A stretch of 22,085 nucleotides of DNA, from positions 1 through 22,085 of the IMG/VR virus record IMGVR_UViG_3300036832_001165. One strand, 5' to 3'. The translations under genes were made by a program, and so were the position numbers. This document shows positions 1-4,976 of this stretch, piece after piece. Origin of the DNA: a virus. Below the pieces are notes generated by a model that was given only the letters and a program-made list of their open reading frames with translations, had not been told where the DNA came from and searched no databases. Each line of letters begins with the position of its first letter. The first letter of the stretch is position 1.

Positions 1-411
1 CCAGTGCTCGTTGATCAGCCAGTCCACGGCGTGTTTGCCGGACTGCTGGGTGAACCAGCAGCGGGCCTGCGGGACGATCAGGCCCCGATGGTCGAGCACC
101 GACCCGAACAGCGTGGTCTTGCCGGACTGGCGGGGCACGGTCACCAACACCAGCTGGTAGGCGAACCGGCCGGCAGCGTCGACCTCGAGGGCCACATCAG
201 CCACGTAGGCCTGCCAGGGCATGAACGGCTTGCCCAAAGCCTCGGCCAGTTTGGCCACCGCCGGCCCGAACGTCAGCCGGTCAGGGGTTCGGGGGGTCGC
301 CAGAGCTGGGGGTGGGCCGGATGAGTCCGGCCAGGAAGGCGTCGACGGCGTCGACCGGTTTGGCGCCTTGCGGGGTGAGCCCGGCCGCGTTGAGCGAGTC
401 GAGGTAGACAC
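1..411 (-). CDS. terL: Terminase large subunit, N-terminal part (cut by window edge)
   Basis: This is the beginning of a second copy of the packaging ATPase-nuclease whose full version lies at 20201-21700. The frame holds the adenosine-binding region (PFMPWQAYVADV) and the Walker A-like PRQSGKTT, and runs off the window at position 1. Where it can be compared the protein is essentially identical to the full copy, with nearly all base differences silent, so it looks functional rather than decayed. The start is uncertain. The GTG at 411 is conserved in both copies but overlaps terminase small by 131 nt, and an ATG present in the right copy (21631) is ACG here. The rest of the gene would lie upstream of the window. 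Confidence 0.9.
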   Translation of the reverse strand, partial: MSTSTRSTRPGSPRKAPNRSTPSTPSWPDSSGPPPALATPRTPDRLTFGPAVAKLAEALGKPFMPWQAYVADVALEVDAAGRFAYQLVLVTVPRQSGKTTLFGSVLDHRGLIVPQARCWFTQQSGKHAVDWLINEHW

Positions 412-577
412 GGTTGGCGGTGCTCACCGCCTCCGGATCGTTCCGGGCCTCGGCCACATCCACGGCCCGGGCCTGGGCTCGCAGCTGGCCGCGCATGGCC
501 TGGCCGATATCCCGCCGCTCCAAAAGCTCCCGCTCCAAACCGGCCTCGGCCCGGCCCAACCGGCGGCGTTCACTCAC
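281..577 (-). CDS. terS: Putative terminase small subunit
   Basis: This 98-residue protein is probably the DNA-recognition subunit of the packaging terminase. The assignment rests mainly on position, between an HNH gene and terminase large, with which it overlaps. The N-terminal half is charged and helical (SERRRLGRAEAGLERELLERR), and the C-terminal half has the YLDSL..AGLTP..AKPVDAVDAFL pattern I associate with small terminases of actinophages. The GTG at 577 is the only good start, with only a weak G-rich sequence before it. It differs from its copy at 21570-21866 by one residue (Ser to Ala near the C-terminus) despite silent drift, so it is under selection. No HTH is obvious, so the function is inferred. 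Confidence 0.75.
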   Translation of the reverse strand: MSERRRLGRAEAGLERELLERRDIGQAMRGQLRAQARAVDVAEARNDPEAVSTANRVYLDSLNAAGLTPQGAKPVDAVDAFLAGLIRPTPSSGDPPNP

Positions 578-705
578 CAGCCCGCCCGAACCGGTACAAA
601 CCCGCCCAGCCTGGGCCTACAGGACACAAAAAACGAGGCATCAGGCGTGCGCAAGGCGGCGCCCCCCAAAAAATCGGCCCCCCCAAAATATTTTTGGCGG
701 GTCGA
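578..705. other. Non-coding gap between HNH and TerS; candidate cos/packaging region
   Basis: This 128-bp gap has no gene. Bases 609-677 are almost unchanged from the second copy (21898-21966), including a T6G6-type tract read on the minus strand (GATTTTTTGGGGGGCGCC). The next 28 bases are unrelated between the copies. Conservation of non-coding DNA beside an HNH-TerS pair suggests a packaging recognition or cleavage site. That role is inference. The left copy also has a small CCAAAA-ATA-TTTTGG hairpin near 681-695. Confidence 0.4.
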
Positions 706-1005
706 TCAGAACCGGGTGTCATAGTCGGCCACCCCCAGCCGGTAGACCAACCCCTGACCTTGCGTCTTTCTTCTTCCCGTCTGCTGGCCACCCCCCCGGG
801 TGTTGCAACTACGGCACGCGGCCCGCAGATTTCGGGGGTCCCACATGTCGCCGCCATCCTGGCGGGCCACGATGTGATCAACACACGTAGCCACCTGCGT
901 ACAACCCGCACCGTGCATCTGACAGGCGTGGCCGTCACGGTCCAACACCAGCAACCTGAGGCGACGCCAGGCCACGCTGGTCAAGCGTGGGTCAACGGCC
1001 CGCAT
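706..1005 (-). CDS. Small HNH endonuclease, terminase-associated
   Basis: This 99-residue HNH nuclease shows the ββα-metal core: a first Cys pair region (CQMHGAGC), the DHI histidine-containing motif (CVDHIVARQDGGD), the Asn-bearing middle (DPRNLRAACRSCN) and CxxC zinc ligands. I start it at the ATG at 1005 (MRAVDPRLTSVAW). A longer frame exists upstream, but it runs through two other genes and looks artefactual. HNH proteins next to terminase genes of cos phages take part with the terminase in cutting packaged DNA, which is the likely role here and is inferred from family and position. It overlaps the preceding gene by 14 nt. The second copy at the right edge shares its C-terminus but differs by several residues and one inserted codon. 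Confidence 0.85.
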   Translation of the reverse strand: MRAVDPRLTSVAWRRLRLLVLDRDGHACQMHGAGCTQVATCVDHIVARQDGGDMWDPRNLRAACRSCNTRGGGQQTGRRKTQGQGLVYRLGVADYDTRF

Positions 1006-1228
1006 GATGACGTGTCGTGATCGACGGATACAGGCGGTTGACCTTACGCTCGATCGTGCGATACGAACCGGACGTCTTCGACTGCGCCGCACGACTGAGG
1101 GCGTTACGCGCCCTGGCTTTGGTGTCCAGCGGGTAGGCGTTACGACCCTTACCACCCACCCGCGACGACTTCGGATAACCAACCTTGCGGGCCGGCAGCG
1201 ACTGGCGGCGACTGTGACTGATAGCCAT
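992..1228 (-). CDS. Small basic protein with Ala/Arg-rich repeat-like C-terminus
   Basis: This is a 78-residue, strongly basic protein of unknown function. The segment GRNAYPLDTKARARNALSRAAQ, then a short helix and a final RLYP, resembles a small domain I recognise from many actinophage and mycobacterial proteins (YP.D...AR.AL.R......V...V...YP). I know no proven function for it. The ATG at 1228 follows the stop of the HTH gene by 9 nt, and the 3' end overlaps the HNH start by 14 nt, so it belongs to the same transcript. Its charge suggests nucleic-acid binding, which is a guess. Confidence that it is a real gene comes from the tight packing and the recognisable domain. Confidence 0.7.
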   Translation of the reverse strand: MAISHSRRQSLPARKVGYPKSSRVGGKGRNAYPLDTKARARNALSRAAQSKTSGSYRTIERKVNRLYPSITTRHHAGR

Positions 1229-1237
1229 GCCGCAAGG

Positions 1238-1444
1238 CTACGACCTGGGACTACGGCGTTGAGTCTCGATCCAACTATCGACATCGGCCGGCTTGTATAA
1301 CACTTGATTGCCAATCTTGAAGTAGGCCGGCCCATGTCCACGCCACCGCCAGTTAGCCAACGTGCCGGGCTTGATCCGCAACCGAGCCGCCGCCAACACA
1401 TCGCTGATGTAGTCCTGATACCCGGGGTTATCAGGACTAGACAC
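1238..1444 (-). CDS. MerR/excisionase-like winged HTH DNA-binding protein
   Basis: This 68-residue protein carries a helix-turn-helix of the HTH_17 (excisionase/MerR N-terminal) type: AARLRIKPGTLANWRWRGHG, then PAYFKIGNQVLYKPADVDSWI. The family pattern is a HTH, a wing with a Gly-X-X-hydrophobic-Y step, and a 'D(V/L)..W(I/L)' helix. Such proteins act as recombination directionality factors or small regulators in phages. With a tyrosine integrase in the same genome an excisionase role is possible, but it sits 4.7 kb from the integrase, so a late regulator is equally possible. I chose the GTG at 1444 because it overlaps the methyltransferase stop by 8 nt (GGTGTCTAG). A longer frame reaching 1486 would add an unconvincing tail. 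Confidence 0.75.
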   Translation of the reverse strand: MSSPDNPGYQDYISDVLAAARLRIKPGTLANWRWRGHGPAYFKIGNQVLYKPADVDSWIETQRRSPRS

Positions 1445-1922
1445 CGGAGAGCCGCCCTTGTGCGGCCACGCGGGACATGACGCCACTACCCGGATAGAGG
1501 TCGTCTAACTGGTCGCCGTCCCGATAGCCGAGCAGATCCAACACCCACCGACAGAAACCGGGCGGCTTCTGTCCGGTCAATCTCGGCCGCGTCCCTGTAA
1601 GCGCCCCAGCTTCGGCCTGCCATGACAAGGAGAGCACGTCGCGCACCACTGGCCCTAGATCGACCATCGTCAGTCGCGCAGGATGCACGATCACGGGTTC
1701 CCAGCTCCACCACCACCGCCCACGGATACCGGGGTGCGGCGTGTCAGGTACCTGCCACACGGCCACCCGTACGTCATCCGGGCAGAGTGCCAACACGCGC
1801 GAGAGCGTCGCCGTACGGGTACTCAACGCCCATCCGTCGTAGTTGGCTAGTCGCTCGATCAGGGCGGCATGGTCGACTTCGCCGGCGTAGCTGGCCTGGT
1901 CGCCGTAATACCGCTTTGCCAT
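1437..1922 (-). CDS. DNA methyltransferase paralogue with displaced start (possibly frameshifted)
   Basis: This is a 161-residue frame from the ATG at 1922, homologous to the methyltransferase at 2275-2877. Shared blocks are NYDGWALS (GYDGWALS in the paralogue), LCPDDVRVAVW, WSWEPVIV, a CRW helix and DLYPGSG at residues 141-147, the motif I-like end of permuted (beta-type order) amino-methyltransferases. The catalytic DPPY lies upstream of this ATG in the same frame (LAYADPPYPG), but between it and the in-frame TGA at 1979-1977 there is no ATG, GTG, TTG or CTG. An ATG at 1980 lies one base out of phase. Either the gene carries a one-base frameshift, or it starts in an unusual way, or it makes a product without DPPY. 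It overlaps the HTH gene downstream. Confidence 0.7.
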   Translation of the reverse strand: MAKRYYGDQASYAGEVDHAALIERLANYDGWALSTRTATLSRVLALCPDDVRVAVWQVPDTPHPGIRGRWWWSWEPVIVHPARLTMVDLGPVVRDVLSLSWQAEAGALTGTRPRLTGQKPPGFCRWVLDLLGYRDGDQLDDLYPGSGVMSRVAAQGRLSGV

Positions 1923-2000
1923 CCCGGGATAGGGCGGGTCGGCGTAAGCGAGTCGCTGATAAGTGACCGATATCCGTCATGACGTGCCCCGGACGCGCCG

Positions 2001-2020
2001 AAGGGCCCCGAAGGGCCCCT
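2001..2020 (-). terminator. UUCG-tetraloop hairpin downstream of the tRNA
   Basis: Read on the minus strand, the stem GGGCCC/GGGCCC, extended by a G-U and an A-U pair, closes a C(UUCG)G tetraloop, one of the most stable RNA hairpins. It lies between the tRNA and the methyltransferase that follows. No U-run follows, so it is not a textbook intrinsic terminator. It could end or stabilise the tRNA transcript, or sit in the leader of the methyltransferase. Confidence 0.5.
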
Positions 2021-2032
2021 CGCACGTTCGAC

Positions 2033-2060
2033 ACCGCTGATAAGCGGTTGGATCGCAAGT
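2033..2060 (+). repeat. Inverted partial copy of the tRNA anticodon and variable arms
   Basis: On the plus strand 2036-2060 repeats, in inverted orientation, the tRNA segment 2171-2147: GCTGATA, two mismatched bases, then CGGTTGGATCGCAAGT (23 of 25 positions). There is no T-arm or acceptor stem beside it, so it is not a tRNA. In the minus-strand transcript that carries the tRNA this stretch reads as the complement of the tRNA's anticodon loop, 3' anticodon stem and variable arm. Confidence 0.9.
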
Positions 2061-2118
2061 GCCCACCATCATACGCGAAGCAGGAACCGTCGCAAGCGGT
2101 CCCTGCGGGGTGCTGCGG

Positions 2119-2202
2119 CGGAGGCGGTGGGATTCGAACCCACGGGACTTGCGATCCAACCGGGTATCAGCCGGGTGCCTTAGACCTCTCGGCCACGCCT
2201 CC
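2119..2202 (-). tRNA. Class II tRNA with GAU (Ile-type) anticodon
   Basis: On the minus strand all arms are present: acceptor GGAGGCG/CGCCTCC (7 bp), D-stem GCC/GGC with a GG-containing loop, anticodon stem CCGG/CCGG (with a C-U mismatch at pair 27-43) closing the 7-nt loop CTGATAC, a long variable arm GGA-TCGCAAG-TCC, and T-arm GTGGG-TTCGAAT-CCCAC. The base after the acceptor is G and CCA is not encoded. The long variable arm and G73 are features of serine tRNAs, yet U33 is followed by GAU, which reads isoleucine codons. The gene has its own TACAAT promoter element. The identity of the amino acid loaded cannot be read from sequence; a Ser-type body with an Ile anticodon could mistranslate or be a pseudo-tRNA. 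Confidence 0.88.
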
Positions 2203-2205
2203 GTC

Positions 2206-2239
2206 AAAACCCATTGTACTAAAGGGGTGTGACCGCCAA
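2206..2239 (-). promoter_or_regulatory. Promoter of the tRNA gene
   Basis: On the minus strand the -10 element TACAAT lies at 2218-2213, and a weak -35 TTGGCG at 2239-2234 with a short 15-bp spacer. Transcription would start near 2206, only a few bases before the mature tRNA 5' end at 2202. The tRNA can therefore be expressed independently of the early operon. Confidence 0.5.
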
Positions 2240-2274
2240 GCGTCACCGAGTCCGCATAAACGTCATTATCGGCG

Positions 2275-2877
2275 CTAGACACCGTCAAGCACCCCCTGGT
2301 CGGGCCGGTCGCCGGGGAACAGCGTGAGATGCGTCCGGTAGTGCTCCCATGCCCTCTTGACCGCGCCGGAACCGTGGAACAGATCCTCGAGGGTGTCGTC
2401 GCGGTCGGCGCCCATGCATTGGAAGATCCAGCGGCAGACCGCCAGTGGTTTGGCGCCGGTGAATCCGCCGTGTTCGATGTGGTGCTGCATCCAGTCCACC
2501 GGCACAAAATCGCTGGTGCCCAGGCGATCCTCGGGCGCGGGTGGCCGGCGTGCCGCTTTGACTAGTACGGGCTCCCACGCGTAGGCGGGACTGACACCTT
2601 TCTTCCACGTAGCCCACGGTTTCACCCAGGCGAGCACCCTCACCTTTTCGGGGCACATGGGCAGCAGGTGTCGCAGGCTGTTGGTGGTGCAGCTGAGCGC
2701 CCAGCCGTCGTAGCCGCCCAGCCGATCGAGCAGCGCCGTGTGCGTCTCCAGGTCGTTCCAGCAGCCGCCGGTGCCGTGCTCATGGCCGTATCGCTGGCAT
2801 GACCCGTAGTAGGGCGGGTCAGCGTAGGCAAGTTGCAGATAAGCACGATTCTCTGTGGACTGCGTGTCGTCTTTCAC
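2275..2877 (-). CDS. DNA adenine/cytosine-N4 type methyltransferase
   Basis: This is a 200-residue amino-methyltransferase. The catalytic DPPY motif is at residues 20-23 (LQLAYADPPYYG), followed by a conserved GGYDGWALS segment near 54-62. The SAM-binding motif I-like DLFHGSG comes last, at residues 165-171. This order (motif IV first, motif I last) matches the permuted beta-type arrangement. The target base and site cannot be deduced. No restriction enzyme lies nearby, so it is probably an orphan phage enzyme that protects phage DNA from host restriction or marks it for regulation. It starts at GTG 2877, overlapping the preceding stop by 4 nt (GTGA), so it is translationally coupled to the early operon. 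A degenerate paralogue lies at 1437-1922. Confidence 0.85.
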   Translation of the reverse strand: MKDDTQSTENRAYLQLAYADPPYYGSCQRYGHEHGTGGCWNDLETHTALLDRLGGYDGWALSCTTNSLRHLLPMCPEKVRVLAWVKPWATWKKGVSPAYAWEPVLVKAARRPPAPEDRLGTSDFVPVDWMQHHIEHGGFTGAKPLAVCRWIFQCMGADRDDTLEDLFHGSGAVKRAWEHYRTHLTLFPGDRPDQGVLDGV

Positions 2878-3059
2878 GAGCCGTCGCCCTGGTGTTTCTC
2901 GGCGGCCCGTTCCGCCTCGGTCGGGATTCCTCGCATGCGCATGCGCGCCCGGGAGCGCAGCGCCCGCCGCTGGCGGGTTTGGTAGAGCTCGCCGAACAGC
3001 CGTTCGATTTGGGCGGCCTCGAGCTGGTGTAGGCGTTCGCGTTCGTCGTTGTCAGTCAT
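2874..3059 (-). CDS. Small charged helical protein, unknown function
   Basis: This 61-residue protein is rich in Glu and Arg (TDNDERERLHQLEAAQIERL, then a basic RQRRALRSRARMRMRG stretch). It looks fully alpha-helical, perhaps a short coiled coil with a basic nucleic-acid-binding end. I do not recognise a family. Its ATG at 3059 overlaps the upstream stop by 8 nt, and its stop overlaps the methyltransferase GTG by 4 nt, which strongly supports real translation within the early operon. Confidence 0.65.
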   Translation of the reverse strand: MTDNDERERLHQLEAAQIERLFGELYQTRQRRALRSRARMRMRGIPTEAERAAEKHQGDGS

Positions 3060-3252
3060 CGGGAATGTCGATTTCGATCAGGCAGGCCGGGCACACAATT
3101 CGGCGGGTTGGTTTCGACGTTCGGGGCCGGCCGAGATGTTCGCGGCAGCGGGCCAGCATGGTTTCGGTGTAGTCGGCTTTGGCCGGGCGGAGGTCCTGTT
3201 CTTCGATGAGTTCCAGCTGGCTGGGCGGGCGGGTCGGTTTCCAGGTGCTCAT
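3052..3252 (-). CDS. Small protein with possible zinc-binding cysteines
   Basis: This is a 66-residue protein. The N-terminal half has STWKPTRPPSQLELIEEQDL, the middle has a short helix with one Cys (MLARCREHLG), and the end has a VCPACLIEIDIPDD motif whose CxxC could be half of a zinc knuckle or ribbon. Family not recognised. The ATG at 3252 overlaps the replication gene's stop in an ATGA arrangement, indicating translational coupling. Placement among recombination and replication genes suggests a DNA-related accessory role, which is inferred from neighbours only. Confidence 0.65.
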   Translation of the reverse strand: MSTWKPTRPPSQLELIEEQDLRPAKADYTETMLARCREHLGRPRTSKPTRRIVCPACLIEIDIPDD

Positions 3253-3887
3253 GGCGGGGTGTCTCCGTTGAGGCGGGACGGGTGGCGGAAGGCGGCGGCC
3301 CGGATGAGGGTGTCCAGCTCGGCTGATTTGGCCTCACGTTCGGGGCCTTCGAGGGCCAGGATCTCGTGAGTCATGGCCACCATGCGGGCGTTGACTTCGC
3401 GGTCAGCTTCAACACCAGCCGGCAGGTTTTCCACAGGCGGCGCCGCTCGCCCTTCGCGAGCGGAAGCGGCGACGACTGTGTCCGGCCTTTCTCCTTTGTT
3501 TATATCTAAAGACTCCTTAGTACTGGACCCAGGAGTCAGTACTCCCCTGTCACCGGTGTCAGTACCGGGGGGCGTCGTTGACAGGGGTACCCCTGTCACG
3601 GGTGTCGGTGGTACCCCTGTCACCTGTGCCAGTACCAGCCGCCAGGTTGAAGTGAACCCGGGCGACTTATCCACAGTCAGATAGCCGGCAGCGAGCGCCC
3701 GGTACAGAGCCCGTAACGCGGTCCGGTAGTCAACGTGCATATCGGCCGCCACCCGCGGAATAGCCACCGTCACCGCCCCGGTGTGCCGGTCGGCCCGGCA
3801 GGCAATCACCAGCAGGGCGTGCTTAGCCGAATAGTCCAGGTCCCACACGTCGAGGACTTTCATCACGGCGGCGATGTTCACCGCCAC
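3249..3887 (-). CDS. Replication initiator-like protein with N-terminal winged HTH
   Basis: This 212-residue protein has an N-terminal winged-helix region (about residues 5-80: MKVLDVWDLDYSAKHALLVIACRADRHTG...IPRVAADMHVDYRTALRALYRALAAGYL) of the kind in phage replication initiators (HTH_36/DnaD-like families). A Pro/Thr/Gly-rich linker follows (about 90-130, VTGVPPTPVTGVP), then a charged C-terminal helical part. The linker is encoded by iteron-like repeats next to an AT-rich stretch, as in lambda O, where the origin lies inside the initiator gene. It follows the RecT-like gene with overlap; GTG 3887 or GTG 3881 (a 4-nt GTGA overlap) could be the start. Its likely role is to bind the origin and recruit host helicase. 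No helicase or polymerase gene is seen, so host enzymes would be needed. Confidence 0.7.
   Translation of the reverse strand: MAVNIAAVMKVLDVWDLDYSAKHALLVIACRADRHTGAVTVAIPRVAADMHVDYRTALRALYRALAAGYLTVDKSPGFTSTWRLVLAQVTGVPPTPVTGVPLSTTPPGTDTGDRGVLTPGSSTKESLDINKGERPDTVVAASAREGRAAPPVENLPAGVEADREVNARMVAMTHEILALEGPEREAKSAELDTLIRAAAFRHPSRLNGDTPP
3487..3623. other. Candidate replication origin: AT-rich stretch plus iterons
   Basis: Inside the initiator gene, bases around 3489-3524 (ttctcctttgtttatatc and on) are about 30% GC by hand count in a window that is otherwise very GC-rich. Next to it lie three direct copies of CCCCTGTCAC at 3544-3553, 3590-3599 and 3614-3623. The last two extend to an identical GTACCCCTGTCAC spaced 24 bp apart. 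One inverted copy (GACAGGGG, 3580-3587) forms a perfect 18-bp palindrome GACAGGGGTACCCCTGTC with the second. Iterons beside an AT-rich element within an initiator gene is the lambda ori layout. Confidence 0.6.
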
Positions 3888-4690
3888 CCACGCGCTTCGG
3901 GCAGATTGTCGTACAGCTCGACGGGTGGCTGGTCGCGCCGCCCGGCCGGCAAAGGGGCTTTGCCGGCCGGTACGGCGCTCCCCGGCGCGCGCGGTGGCGG
4001 TACCGCGGCGGTAGGGGGATCTTCGAGTTCTCCGGTTTCCTCGTCGACGGTGCGGTAGTCGCCGGTGATCTCGGCCAGGTCGGTCAACGCTCGGCCGATC
4101 TCGGCGCTAAACCCCCGGCGTAGGGCCAGTTTTTCGGCGGCGTTGCCGAGCATGTGGGTGGGATATTTCGTCCATACCGGGTTTCTGTCCTGGTGGAACT
4201 CGACCCAGCGGACGGTGCCGTTGGCGGGGGTGTCCCACCCTTCGACTAGAACAAAGCAGCGGGCCGCGTACGGCAGACCGGTCCCGGTCCACACCTCTTC
4301 CCAGTCGAGCGGCAGTTTGACGCCGTCGGGGGTGTACCGGCGGGGGCCGCACCACTCCGGGCCTTGGATGCCGCGCAGGCGGCCGGTGCGCTGGGCGATG
4401 GTGCGGCGGCCCTCGATGGTGACCTGAATGTTGTTCACGTCGCCGTAGGGGACCAGGGCGATTTCGCCGGCCGGGATCGACAATCCCAGATGGGCGGCGG
4501 CCGCGGCGTAGAGCTCCAGGTCCTCCTGGCTGGCCTGCCGGCCGTACTGGCGGCGCAAAGCGTTCAAACCGGGGTTCTGCGGTCCCGGTGCTGCCAACGC
4601 CTTCCCGCTTGCGCGGGCCTCTGCAGTGGCAGCTTGGCCTACTTCCCCAGGGGCCGACGGGACCGGGACCGCAGACTGCTCGCCGCTCAC
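3878..4690 (-). CDS. recT: RecT/Bet-family single-strand annealing protein
   Basis: This 270-residue single-strand annealing recombinase catalyses pairing of complementary strands during phage recombination and replication. Family signatures: HLGLSIPAGEIALVPYGD (about residues 67-84), the IQVTIEGRRTIAQRTGRLRG strand-helix (88-107), and the hallmark WTKYPTHMLGNAAEKLALRRGF (173-194). The N-terminus (first 35 residues) is Ala-rich and disordered, and the C-terminus is Pro-rich, where SSB-interacting tails are often found. No partner exonuclease (RecE or lambda Exo type) is visible in the operon. The GTG at 4690 overlaps the preceding small gene by 4 nt (GTGA), and its 3' end overlaps the initiator gene. 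It is early-operon and probably under control of the leftward switch promoter. Confidence 0.85.
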   Translation of the reverse strand: MSGEQSAVPVPSAPGEVGQAATAEARASGKALAAPGPQNPGLNALRRQYGRQASQEDLELYAAAAAHLGLSIPAGEIALVPYGDVNNIQVTIEGRRTIAQRTGRLRGIQGPEWCGPRRYTPDGVKLPLDWEEVWTGTGLPYAARCFVLVEGWDTPANGTVRWVEFHQDRNPVWTKYPTHMLGNAAEKLALRRGFSAEIGRALTDLAEITGDYRTVDEETGELEDPPTAAVPPPRAPGSAVPAGKAPLPAGRRDQPPVELYDNLPEARGWR

Positions 4691-4860
4691 GGCCGGGCCT
4701 CGGCCGAACAGATGGCGATTAGAAAATTCGTTTCCTCGAGCAGGTCCGATAGCGACACCCGCATGGCGTGGCAGTACGGCAGGCGGCTGGCCACGGTCGA
4801 GGCGTCTTCCAGGTGGCCGCGTAGGTCCTCGAGCATTTCGGACACCTCGGCCGCGCTCAC
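4687..4860 (-). CDS. 57-aa early-operon protein, unknown function
   Basis: This small gene reads from GTG 4860 to TGA 4687. It gives an acidic helical peptide with SAAEVSEMLEDLRGHLEDAS, a middle VASRLPYCHAMRVSLSDLL and an end EETNFLIAICSAEARP. Both ends overlap neighbours by 4 nt (GTGA at each side), the same coupled arrangement seen through the operon. This is the main reason to call it. No family is recognised. Amphipathic helices with two cysteines suggest a small globular or dimeric protein. Confidence 0.6.
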   Translation of the reverse strand: MSAAEVSEMLEDLRGHLEDASTVASRLPYCHAMRVSLSDLLEETNFLIAICSAEARP

Positions 4861-4976
4861 GGCGACGACACGAGGAAGGCCACCACCACCGCCAACGCCA
4901 GCGAGGTGACCACCAACGCCACCATCAGGCGGGTATCACCGGAGCGCCAGCCGACCTCGTCGTCCCAGGCGCGCAT
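4857..4976 (-). CDS. 39-aa single-pass membrane peptide
   Basis: The ATG at 4976 sits in a TGATG overlap with the Cro-like gene's stop. The peptide has a polar start (MRAWDDEVGWRSGDTR) and one strong transmembrane helix (LMVALVVTSLALAVVVAFLV) ending in SSP. The next gene overlaps it by 4 nt. Early-expressed single-pass peptides in temperate phages often act in superinfection exclusion or host membrane takeover, but nothing in the sequence proves this. Confidence 0.6.
   Translation of the reverse strand: MRAWDDEVGWRSGDTRLMVALVVTSLALAVVVAFLVSSP

Larger units (their letters stand above)
1..796. repeat. Left copy of the 796-bp terminal repeat
   Basis: Bases 1-796 match 21290-22085 at a constant offset of 21,289 with no gap up to about position 750. 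By eye about 30 differences fall in the first 677 bases (about 95% identity), most at silent third positions. After 677 the non-coding DNA diverges sharply, then similarity returns in the HNH coding sequence. The copy holds the N-terminal part of terminase large, all of terminase small and the end of an HNH gene. Divergence at silent sites means two related but distinct copies, not an exact redundant end. Confidence 0.95.

Noticed and set aside
706-1401. Extended 231-codon frame of the HNH gene
   Set aside because: The upstream part runs through two other recognisable genes and is Arg-rich noise; the ATG at 1005 gives a normal small HNH.
2031-2068. Second tRNA on the plus strand
   Set aside because: Only the anticodon and variable arm segment is present; no D-arm, T-arm or acceptor stem.
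3544-3623. CRISPR-like repeats
   Set aside because: Repeats are about 10-13 bp with unequal short spacing and lie in a coding linker; iterons fit better.
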